5,161 nucleotides of DNA from NCBI GenBank assembly GCA_903891395.1, contig CAITEM010000039.1:1-5161 (forward strand). Reading direction: 5' to 3'. Below, piece after piece: positions 1 to 5,102 of this stretch. The position numbers and the translations under genes are program-made. Every line of letters begins with the position of its first letter. The first letter of the stretch is position 1. The notes under the pieces were generated by a model. That model saw nothing but the letters and a program-made list of their open reading frames with translations, ran no database searches and was not told where the DNA came from. The stretch comes from an uncultured Hyphomicrobiales bacterium (lineage in GTDB: Bacteria; Pseudomonadota; Alphaproteobacteria; Rhizobiales; Xanthobacteraceae).

Positions 1-72
1 ATGCCCGCGCGCCCGGCTCCGCAATCCGGGCCAGCTACGCCGGACGCGCTCACGCTGGCACCGCACCCAACC

Positions 73-213
73 TTAAACTAACATGCCCACCGGACCACTC
101 GATCGGGGCAGGCCAGTTTCGGCATCGCCAAACCCAAGTGCGCCAATCGTCGTTCCGGCAAGACCCACGCCGGCGCTCTTCATAAACTGGCGCCGCGATA
201 GTTCCATGTTCAC
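73..213 (-). pseudogene. fdnG: Truncated formate dehydrogenase-N/-O alpha subunit gene, Tat leader only
   Basis: Reading leftward from the ATG at 207 (or an in-frame GTG at 213) gives about 44 residues, ending at a TAA at 73-75. Residues 4-10 are SRRQFMK, a twin-arginine motif, followed by a hydrophobic stretch ending AGTTIGALGF. This closely matches the leader I recall for E. coli FdnG (SRRQFFK ... AGTTVAALGF). FdnG/FdoG are periplasmic molybdopterin enzymes of about 1000 residues that oxidise formate and normally carry selenocysteine. After about residue 30 (GDAE) the similarity stops. None of the three minus-strand frames down to base 1 shows the expected iron-sulfur cysteine motif (NTCxYCSxGC), so one simple frameshift does not restore the gene. 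A GGAGG at 221-225 lies 7 bases from the GTG and 13 from the ATG, which supports translation initiation here. I infer a remnant left by deletion or insertion. A free-standing 44-46 residue Tat peptide, or a different Tat substrate, is the alternative. Confidence 0.55.
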
Positions 214-220
214 GTGAGGG

Positions 221-225
221 CCTCC
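221..225 (-). promoter_or_regulatory. Ribosome-binding site of the Tat leader fragment
   Basis: On the minus strand this reads GGAGG, a perfect Shine-Dalgarno core. It is 7 bases upstream of a GTG at 213 and 13 bases upstream of the ATG at 207, so the spacing favours the GTG, which would add two residues before MELSRRQF. Its survival next to a truncated reading frame suggests the start region came from a functional gene. Confidence 0.55.
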
Positions 226-237
226 TTCGAGACCTAG

Positions 238-250
238 CCCCCGACGGGGG
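238..250. other. Short perfect inverted repeat upstream of the Tat leader
   Basis: Five C, the triplet GAC and five G form a 5-bp all-GC hairpin with a 3-base loop. On the minus strand it would sit in the 5' untranslated region, about 13 bases before the GGAGG at 221-225. It could be a leader hairpin or simply chance in GC-rich DNA. No T tract follows it on either strand, so it does not look like a terminator. Confidence 0.3.
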
Positions 251-651
251 ACGTTTCGCCAAGAGCGCGCCGCCCAGGCTCGCTCCGATGAACAGAATCC
301 AAGTAAAGAGCGTATTTTTTAAATGCTCTAAAGTCAAAAACGATCCCTTATCCGCCGCATTAATTCGGCTCCATTATTTTTGGCAGGTATCGGAATAAGC
401 GCCGCGTGACGACGACAAACTCTCGCAATGCTGCGCTGCAGCAGTCCCTCAGCAACGGTTACGACTTAATAAGCGTTGACCGCTCAGGACACTCGGTCGC
501 ACTATTGCCCATCGTGAGACGTTGGACAGCTCCCGCGGGCCGGGGCGCATTCTCCATTGCAGTCGCCGCAGCATTGTCTGCGCGCCAAGCGTTGCGCTTG
601 GCATCGCCATCTCACACCCCAGTCACAGAAACCGCCACAAACGCGAATACG

Positions 652-658
652 CGGGAGG
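652..658 (+). promoter_or_regulatory. Ribosome-binding site that fixes the transglutaminase start
   Basis: GGGAGGA lies here, 6-7 bases before the ATG at 665. It decides the start in favour of the ATG that opens directly on the twin-arginine signal. The in-frame ATG at 557 would add 36 residues unlike an export signal and has no comparable site. Confidence 0.75.
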
Positions 659-664
659 ATAACC

Positions 665-1771
665 ATGCATTTTGACCGACGCGACTTCCTGAAAACCAGC
701 GCCGCCTTCACCATGGCCGCCACCCTGCCGCAATTTGCTTCGGCGCAAGGGGCTTTCGCACCGCAGCCCGGCGCGTGGCGCAGCTTTCAGGTCGTGACCC
801 GGCTTGAGATCGCAAAACCGGAGGGCAAGACCCAGGCCTGGGTCCCGTTGCCTTCGGTCAACGAAAAGGAATGGTTCAAGTCCGAGGGCAATCAGTGGAC
901 CACCAACGGCAAGGCAGAACTCAAGCGCGATCCGAAATACGGCGCCGAGATGCTGCACGTCGAATGGGCGGATAGCGAGAAAGCGCCCGTCGTCGAGGTC
1001 ACCAGCAAAGTCTCCGCGCAAGACCGCGCCATCGATCTGTCGAAACCGGCCAACCCGGCAATCGCGCTCAGCGCGGCCGAGCGCAAGTTCAACACCGAAG
1101 GCAACGAACTGATCCCGGTCACCGGCATCGTCAAGGAAACCTCGGACAAGATCGTCGCCGGCAAGACCTCCGACGTCGAGAAGGTTCGCGCCATCTATGA
1201 ATGGGTGGTCGACAATACCTTCCGCGACGCCAAGGTTCGGGGCTGCGGCATCGGCGATATCGCGGCCATGCTCAAGACCGGCCAATTCGGCGGCAAGTGC
1301 GCCGACCTGAACGCGCTGTTCGTCGGCCTGGTCAGGGCCGCCGATATTCCGGCGCGCGACGTCTATGGCATTCGCGTGGTGCCGTCGAAATTCGGCTACA
1401 AGGCGCTCGGCGCCGGCTCGGAAGTGATCACCAAGGCGCAGCATTGCCGTTCCGAGGTGTTCATCGCCGGCCACGGCTGGATGGCGACCGACCCGGCCGA
1501 CGTGCGCAAGGTGGTGCTCGAGGAGCCGCCGACCAACCTCGCCATCAACGACCCGAAGGTGGTGGCGGCGCGACAGACATTGTTCGGCGCCTGGGAAGGC
1601 AACTGGTTGGCCTACAACTTCGGCCATGACATCGCGCTGCCGGGCTCAAGCGGCCCCAAGGTCGGCTTCCTGATGTATCCGCAGGCCGAATGCGGCCCCA
1701 CCCGGCTCGATTGCCTCGACCCGGACAGCTTCAAATACATCATCAAGGCCAAGGAACTGACGGCGGCGTGA
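665..1771 (+). CDS. Tat-exported transglutaminase-like (papain-fold) protein
   Basis: A 368-residue protein. Residues 4-10 (DRRDFLK) form a twin-arginine motif (R5, R6), followed by a hydrophobic segment and a likely signal-peptidase site after ASA near residue 28, so export to the periplasm is predicted. The centre has the transglutaminase-like core with a candidate Cys-His-Asp triad: C212 in GGKCADLN, H260 in AQHCRSEV, D276 in ATDPADV. Members of this superfamily act as cysteine proteases, amidases or cross-linkers; the substrate cannot be read from the sequence. Residues 30-150 form a beta-rich N-terminal region, usual in bacterial relatives. The start at 665 is set by GGGAGGA at 652-658 and by the Tat signal. 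A strong terminator follows, so it is probably monocistronic. There is no evident link to the selenium genes downstream. The family assignment is secure and the activity unknown. Confidence 0.9.
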   Translation: MHFDRRDFLKTSAAFTMAATLPQFASAQGAFAPQPGAWRSFQVVTRLEIAKPEGKTQAWVPLPSVNEKEWFKSEGNQWTTNGKAELKRDPKYGAEMLHVEWADSEKAPVVEVTSKVSAQDRAIDLSKPANPAIALSAAERKFNTEGNELIPVTGIVKETSDKIVAGKTSDVEKVRAIYEWVVDNTFRDAKVRGCGIGDIAAMLKTGQFGGKCADLNALFVGLVRAADIPARDVYGIRVVPSKFGYKALGAGSEVITKAQHCRSEVFIAGHGWMATDPADVRKVVLEEPPTNLAINDPKVVAARQTLFGAWEGNWLAYNFGHDIALPGSSGPKVGFLMYPQAECGPTRLDCLDPDSFKYIIKAKELTAA

Positions 1772-1793
1772 GCGCGATAGTTGCCATACATCG

Positions 1794-1821
1794 ACGGGCG
1801 CTGCCGCGGCGGCGCCCGTTT
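1794..1821 (+). terminator. Factor-independent terminator after the transglutaminase gene
   Basis: A GC-rich hairpin has arms 1795-1805 (CGGGCGCTGCC) and 1808-1818 (GGCGGCGCCCG), pairing throughout with one T-G wobble; the innermost pairs must open to give a workable loop. An A-T pair extends it at 1794/1819 and a short run of T (1819-1821) follows. It begins 22 bases after the stop codon. The T tract is short, so termination may be partial. Confidence 0.65.
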
Positions 1822-1877
1822 CACGTCAGCCGCCCCGGAACCTTTTCGGGCCGCGAACCGTTTGCCCTCAGGTTTCT

Positions 1878-1883
1878 GAGAGG
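1878..1883 (+). promoter_or_regulatory. Ribosome-binding site of the small secreted protein
   Basis: GAGAGG ends 8 bases before the ATG at 1892. Together with the signal peptide that begins exactly there, it supports this small reading frame as a real gene. Confidence 0.6.
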
Positions 1884-1891
1884 ATTCGGTC

Positions 1892-2158
1892 ATGAGAGCA
1901 CTCGTCATTGTATCGATGGTGGCAGCGACGCTGATGGCGGGCGCGGCGACCGTGTCCTATGCCCAGAACGCCGGCGACCAGGAAAAAGGCTCCACCGGCT
2001 GGGGCGGCGGCTCCAAGGATCAACCCACCCAAGGAAGTGGCGCCCAGAAAGTGGTCGTGCACGACGAGGCGCGCGCCAAGGATCAGCCGGTCATCGCGAC
2101 GGGCGAGGACCTCAAGGGCCCGCCGACGCAACTGGCGCCCAGCAAAACGCCCGAATAA
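1892..2158 (+). CDS. Small Sec-secreted hydrophilic protein, unknown function
   Basis: An 88-residue protein I do not recognise as a named family. Residues 1-24 form a classical Sec signal peptide: an N-terminal arginine, a hydrophobic core, then SYA as the likely cleavage site before Q25. The mature part of about 64 residues is rich in Gly, Lys, Asp, Gln and Pro, has no cysteine and is probably disordered. The motif KDQP occurs twice (residues 42-45 and 63-66), inside GSKDQPTQGSG and RAKDQPVIATG, which suggests a degenerate internal repeat. A ribosome-binding site (GAGAGG, 1878-1883) and codon use like its neighbours support it as a gene. It is flanked by a terminator upstream and a weak hairpin downstream, so it is probably its own unit and not part of the selenium cassette. 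A periplasmic location is inferred from the signal alone. Confidence 0.72.
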   Translation: MRALVIVSMVAATLMAGAATVSYAQNAGDQEKGSTGWGGGSKDQPTQGSGAQKVVVHDEARAKDQPVIATGEDLKGPPTQLAPSKTPE

Positions 2159-2182
2159 ACCCAAATATATCGATCCGTTGCG

Positions 2183-2204
2183 CGCTCGCGGCCAATCGCG
2201 GGCG
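2183..2204 (+). terminator. Possible weak terminator hairpin after the small secreted gene
   Basis: Arms 2183-2190 (CGCTCGCG) and 2197-2204 (CGCGGGCG) pair over 8 bp with one wobble around a 6-base loop. Only scattered T residues follow (TTGCCGTTT). It lies 25 bases after the stop and before the tusA-like start, a sensible place to separate two transcripts, but without a T run the call is tentative. Confidence 0.35.
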
Positions 2205-2245
2205 TTGCCGTTTGCGTGGCATTGCGGACAAGGCGCAGCAGCACC

Positions 2246-2494
2246 ATGCTTAGCCTCGCCATGACATCCGACGAAACGGTGCTCGATCTGCGCGGCCTGC
2301 GTTGCCCGCAACCGGTCCTGCGCGCCAAGAAAGCGCTGCGCGCCGTCGCCATCGGCGGCACGCTGGTCATGGAGTGCACCGACCCGCTCACCGTCATCGA
2401 CGTGCCGCACTTTGTCCGGCAGACGGGCCACGCGCTCGCCGCGCAGGACCGTGACGGCGATGTCTACATTTTCAGGATCGTGAAGCAGAAATGA
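2246..2494 (+). CDS. tusA: TusA-family sulfur (selenium) carrier protein
   Basis: A protein of 82 residues, or 77 if translation begins at the ATG at 2261; E. coli TusA has 81. It has the hallmarks of the family: LDLRGLRCPQP with the CPxP motif near the N-terminus, whose cysteine (C20 here) carries a persulfide, then TDPLTVIDVPHF and a final beta strand (VYIFRIVKQK). TusA proteins are small cytoplasmic carriers that accept sulfur from a cysteine desulfurase and pass it on. Here the next gene is a cysteine desulfurase overlapping by 4 bases (ATGA) and selD follows, so I infer a role in delivering selenium, or sulfur/selenium, to SelD. The start is uncertain: a weak AAGG at 2230-2233 favours 2246, while nothing precedes 2261. 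A GTG at 2216 looks too early. The family is secure; the selenium role is inferred from context, and sulfur relay for tRNA thiolation or molybdenum cofactor remains possible. Confidence 0.92.
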   Translation: MLSLAMTSDETVLDLRGLRCPQPVLRAKKALRAVAIGGTLVMECTDPLTVIDVPHFVRQTGHALAAQDRDGDVYIFRIVKQK

Positions 2495-3642
2495 CGCCCG
2501 TCTATCTCGATAACAATGGCACGACGCCGGTCGATCCCGCCGTGCTCAAGGCCATGCTGCCGTTTTTGCAAAACGAGTTCGGCAATCCTTCATCCAACAC
2601 GGCATTGGGCCAACGCGCGCATGACGCCATCGAGACGGCGCGGGCACAGGTGGCGGCGCTGATCGGCGCCGAACCAAACGAAATCACGTTCACCAGCGGC
2701 GGCACCGAATCGAGCAACGTCGTCATCCGCGGCGCGGTGCGCCTCGACCGCAATCGCCGCGCCATTGTCACCACCAACATCGAACATCCGGCAACCGAAG
2801 CCTGCGTCGCGTATTTGCAGACGCAGGGACATCAGGTGACGCGGGTGGCGTCGAAAGCCGACGGGCTGGTGGACGCCGCGGCGATGGCCGCCGCGATCGA
2901 CGCCAACACCGCGCTGGTAACGGTCATTCACGCCCAGAACGAGATTGGCACGCTGCAGCCGGTCGCGGCCATCGCGGCCGCCGCCAGGAAGCACGGCGCC
3001 CTCACCCACATCGATGCGGCGCAATCGGTGGGCAAGATTCCGATCGACGTCAAAGCGCTCGGCGTCGATTTTCTGTCGATTGCCGGACACAAACTTTACG
3101 CCCCGAAAGGCGTCGGCGTGCTCTACGCGCGGCGCGGCGTCACGCTGCCGCCGCTGCTGCTCGGCGCCGGCCAGGAGCACGGCCGCAGGCCGGGCACCGA
3201 GAACGTGCCGTACATCGTCGGGCTCGGCGAAGCCTGCCGCGTTGCCGGCTCCATGATTGCGCGCGAGCAGCCGCGGCTGTCGGCCCTGGCGGCGACTTTG
3301 CTGGCGACGTTGAAACGCGATATTCCCGGCCTGGTGCTGACCGGCGATGCCGAGCAGCGTCTGCCGAACACGCTCAATGTCCTGTTTCCCGGCGTGTCGG
3401 GCCGCCGGCTGCTGGAGATTTGCCCGCAGGTGCTGGCCTCGAACGGTTCGGCCTGCCACGCCGACAGCGAGGAACCGTCCACAATTTTGACCGCGCTCGG
3501 CATCCCGCGCGATCAGGCGCTCGGCGCGGTGCGGCTGTCGCTCGGCCGCTTCACCACGGCAGACGACATCACGATCGCCGCCTCGGCGCTGACGACGGCG
3601 TGGCGATTGTTGTCCGCTGCGCCGATGGCGAAAGCGGTGTGA
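2491..3642 (+). CDS. NifS/IscS-like cysteine desulfurase, selD-linked
   Basis: A 383-residue PLP-dependent class V aminotransferase-fold enzyme, full length for the family. Visible landmarks in order: YLDNNGTTPVDP at the N-terminus; TSGGTESSN (68-76), a phosphate-binding loop; H99 in IEHPATEA, which stacks on PLP; D175 and Q178 in HIDAAQSVGK; the PLP lysine K201 in AGHKLYAPKG; RPGTEN (233-238); and the catalytic cysteine C322 in NGSACHADSEEPS. Such enzymes strip sulfur from cysteine as a persulfide on the active cysteine, and many also strip selenium from selenocysteine. Translation is probably coupled to tusA: its ATG overlaps the tusA stop, with GAAG at 2482-2485 just upstream. The position between a TusA-like carrier and selD argues that it feeds selenide-level selenium to SelD. 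I give no symbol because iscS, nifS, sufS and csd names depend on context not present here. No Fe-S scaffold gene is adjacent, which argues against a housekeeping IscS. Confidence 0.95.
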   Translation: MTPVYLDNNGTTPVDPAVLKAMLPFLQNEFGNPSSNTALGQRAHDAIETARAQVAALIGAEPNEITFTSGGTESSNVVIRGAVRLDRNRRAIVTTNIEHPATEACVAYLQTQGHQVTRVASKADGLVDAAAMAAAIDANTALVTVIHAQNEIGTLQPVAAIAAAARKHGALTHIDAAQSVGKIPIDVKALGVDFLSIAGHKLYAPKGVGVLYARRGVTLPPLLLGAGQEHGRRPGTENVPYIVGLGEACRVAGSMIAREQPRLSALAATLLATLKRDIPGLVLTGDAEQRLPNTLNVLFPGVSGRRLLEICPQVLASNGSACHADSEEPSTILTALGIPRDQALGAVRLSLGRFTTADDITIAASALTTAWRLLSAAPMAKAV

Positions 3643-3651
3643 CATGGTTTT

Positions 3652-3656
3652 GGGAG
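3652..3656 (+). promoter_or_regulatory. Ribosome-binding site of selD
   Basis: GGGAG lies in the 21-base gap after the desulfurase stop, 7 bases before the ATG at 3664, and fixes the selD start. A seven-codon frame (3644-3667, MVLGVLT) spans it and ends in an ATGA overlap with the selD start; I regard that as probably accidental. Confidence 0.7.
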
Positions 3657-3663
3657 TGCTGAC

Positions 3664-4716
3664 ATGAATGTGCCTTTGGTGCGCCTGACCAGCCTCGCGC
3701 ATGGCGGCGGCTGCGGCTGCAAACTAGCGCCGTCGGTGCTGCAGAATTTGCTGGCCGACCAGCCGCTCATCGCGCCCTACAAGCAACTGCTCGTCGGCAC
3801 CGAAACCGGCGACGACGCCGCGGTGTGGCAGCTCGACGACGGCACCTGCTTGATCGCGACCACGGATTTCTTCACGCCGGTGGTCGACGATCCGTTCGAC
3901 TTCGGCCGCATCGCCGCGACCAACGCCATCTCCGACGTCTATGCGATGGGCGGCAAGCCGATTTTCGCGCTGGCGATCCTCGGCATTCCGGTCGACAAGA
4001 TCGCGCCCGAGACGGTGCGCGACATTCTCAAAGGCGGCTCCGCGGTGTGCGCGGCGGCCGGCATTCCGGTGGCCGGCGGCCATTCCATCGACGTGCCCGA
4101 GCCGATCTACGGCCTCGCCGTCATCGGCATCTGCAAGACCGACGAGGTGCGCCGCAACTCCGGCGCCAAAGCGGGCGACGTTCTGATCCTGACCAAGGCG
4201 CTCGGCGTCGGCGTCTATTCCGCCGCCATCAAGAAGAACGCGCTGACGCCCGAGGGCTACAGCGAGATGGTCGCGACCACGACCCTGCTCAACAAAGTCG
4301 GCGCCGAACTGGCGAAAGATCCGGCGGTGCACGCCATCACCGACGTCACCGGCTTCGGCCTGCTCGGGCACGGGCTCGAAGTGGCCCGCGGCTCCAAGCT
4401 GACCGTCGTCATCAATCCCGATGCCCTGCCGCTGCTGACGCAGGCGACCGCGCTGGTGCAGCAGGGCTTTGTCACCGGCGCCTCGATCCGCAATTGGGCG
4501 AGCTATAGCGCCGATGTGAAGTTGCCGGCCGGCCTGCCGGACTGGCAGCGCCATCTGCTGACCGATCCGCAGACGTCGGGCGGCTTGCTGGTCGCCTGCG
4601 CGCCGGAACGCGCCGGCGCGATCCTCCAGACCATCACCGCCGCCGGTTATCCGGCCGCGCGGATCATCGGGCGTGTCGAGGCAGGCGCACCGGAGGTGTG
4701 GGTCGCAGCGGCGTAA
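3664..4716 (+). CDS. selD: Selenide, water dikinase (selenophosphate synthetase)
   Basis: A 350-residue cytoplasmic enzyme that uses ATP, selenide and water to make selenophosphate, AMP and phosphate. Selenophosphate is the donor for selenocysteine, for 2-selenouridine in tRNA and for some selenium-containing molybdenum hydroxylases. The catalytic site is intact and aligns without gaps to my recollection of E. coli SelD: C17 and K20 in GGGCGCK, plus metal/ATP-site aspartates D51 (GDDAAV), D68 (ATTDFF), D91 (NAISDVYAMGGKP) and D227 (ITDVTGFGLLGH). It ends with DPQTSGGLL, typical of the family. Residue 17 is coded TGC, so this is the cysteine form and making SelD itself needs no selenocysteine insertion. 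Start 3664 is supported by GGGAG at 3652-3656 and by E. coli-like numbering. It is the last gene of the tusA-desulfurase-selD cassette. No selA, selB or selU is in the window, so the final use of the selenophosphate is not shown here. Confidence 0.98.
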   Translation: MNVPLVRLTSLAHGGGCGCKLAPSVLQNLLADQPLIAPYKQLLVGTETGDDAAVWQLDDGTCLIATTDFFTPVVDDPFDFGRIAATNAISDVYAMGGKPIFALAILGIPVDKIAPETVRDILKGGSAVCAAAGIPVAGGHSIDVPEPIYGLAVIGICKTDEVRRNSGAKAGDVLILTKALGVGVYSAAIKKNALTPEGYSEMVATTTLLNKVGAELAKDPAVHAITDVTGFGLLGHGLEVARGSKLTVVINPDALPLLTQATALVQQGFVTGASIRNWASYSADVKLPAGLPDWQRHLLTDPQTSGGLLVACAPERAGAILQTITAAGYPAARIIGRVEAGAPEVWVAAA

Positions 4717-4732
4717 CGCGCGGCCTCAAGAC

Positions 4733-4750
4733 GCCGGCTAAACTACCGGC
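4733..4750. terminator. Hairpin between convergent selD and the membrane protein gene
   Basis: Arms GCCGG (4733-4737) and CCGGC (4746-4750) form a 5-bp stem around an 8-base AT-rich loop. It lies 16 bases after the selD stop and straddles the stop of the convergent minus-strand gene (TAG at 4745-4743). The location suits a shared bidirectional terminator, but there is no T run on either side, so the call is weak. Confidence 0.3.
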
Positions 4751-4934
4751 TCATCCTCATCGCAATGTGGCTCGCCAGCAGCATGAAAACCACCGCGGCA
4801 ATAGCGTCGTCGCGGATCGTGCCGCTCGGCACCCCCAAGACCTCATGGGCAATCGTGGCGAGCACGATCGCGGCCACGACCGCGAGCCCGAGGGCCGCCA
4901 TGGGAATGAGATAGCGAGGCATGCCGGGCGTCAT
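4743..4934 (-). CDS. Small two-helix inner-membrane protein, unknown function
   Basis: A 63-residue protein with two predicted membrane helices: about residues 8-29 (rich in Ala, Val, Leu, Ile) and about 44-60 (AIAAVVFMLLASHIA). They are joined by a short loop (HEVLGVPSGTIRDD) and it ends MRMSR, giving a hairpin topology in the inner membrane. I do not recognise a family. The start is uncertain: ATG at 4934 or an in-frame ATG at 4922, neither with a clear ribosome-binding site. It is convergent with selD, so it is not part of that operon, and divergent from the ABC-F gene. The alternating polar and hydrophobic make-up and clean helix ends argue for a real protein, whereas the overlapping plus-strand frame (4698-4949) is rich in His, Arg and Asn and looks like a shadow. 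Confidence 0.6.
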   Translation of the reverse strand: MTPGMPRYLIPMAALGLAVVAAIVLATIAHEVLGVPSGTIRDDAIAAVVFMLLASHIAMRMSR

Positions 4935-5102
4935 AATTTAGGTTTTTGACGACGACTACGCGCGGAATCGCATAGCGCTTCTGCATGAAAATGCTGCGAA
5001 ATTCCCGTAAACGGCGTTCCGATAATCTGGTATTCCGCAGCGCACAACGTGGCATAAGGGCGCCGCAACTTTCCCAGGCCCCGCACGTCCAAAGACCAAG
5101 AC

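Larger units (their letters stand above)
214..664. other. Long non-coding region between divergent starts
   Basis: I see no convincing gene in these 450 bases. Possible frames here use TTG or GTG starts without a good ribosome-binding site, or are upstream extensions of the transglutaminase frame. Bases about 296-405 are clearly richer in A/T than the flanks and hold an imperfect inverted repeat (AGAGCGT at 307-313, ATGCTCT at 323-329, 9-base loop). On the minus strand a TTGACT at 337-332 followed 17 bases later by TACGCT resembles a sigma-70 promoter with a poor -10 box; it would serve the Tat leader fragment. The stretch probably holds the divergent promoters of the two flanking starts, but I cannot place them firmly. 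Confidence 0.45.

Noticed and set aside
50..337. 95-codon minus-strand frame with a hydrophobic N-terminal stretch
   Set aside because: TTG start without a ribosome-binding site; it overlaps the Tat leader in another frame and becomes an Arg-rich shadow after 30 residues. A short membrane peptide cannot be excluded but is not supported.
406..675. 89-codon plus-strand frame upstream of and overlapping the transglutaminase start
   Set aside because: GTG start with no ribosome-binding site, composition not protein-like, and it overlaps the well-supported start at 665.
623..1627. Long minus-strand open frame (334 codons) opposite the transglutaminase gene
   Set aside because: A shadow of the plus-strand gene caused by G/C bias at third positions; composition rich in Gly, Arg, Asp, His and no recognisable motif.
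1690..2253. 187-codon plus-strand frame spanning the transglutaminase end and the small secreted gene
   Set aside because: Crosses a strong terminator and two better-supported genes in a different frame; no motif.
3644..3667. Seven-codon frame (MVLGVLT) ending in ATGA over the selD start
   Set aside because: It could couple translation, but it has no ribosome-binding site of its own and selD has a good one; most likely chance.
2590..3702. Long minus-strand open frame (370 codons) opposite the desulfurase gene
   Set aside because: Runs antisense to a fully motif-supported enzyme, is Arg/Gln/Gly-rich and shows no domain.
3712..3720. Possible selenocysteine codon in SelD itself
   Set aside because: Some SelD proteins use TGA at this position, but both codons (residues 17 and 19) are TGC here.
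3724..4554. Minus-strand open frame (276 codons) opposite selD
   Set aside because: Antisense shadow of an intact selD with no protein-like features.
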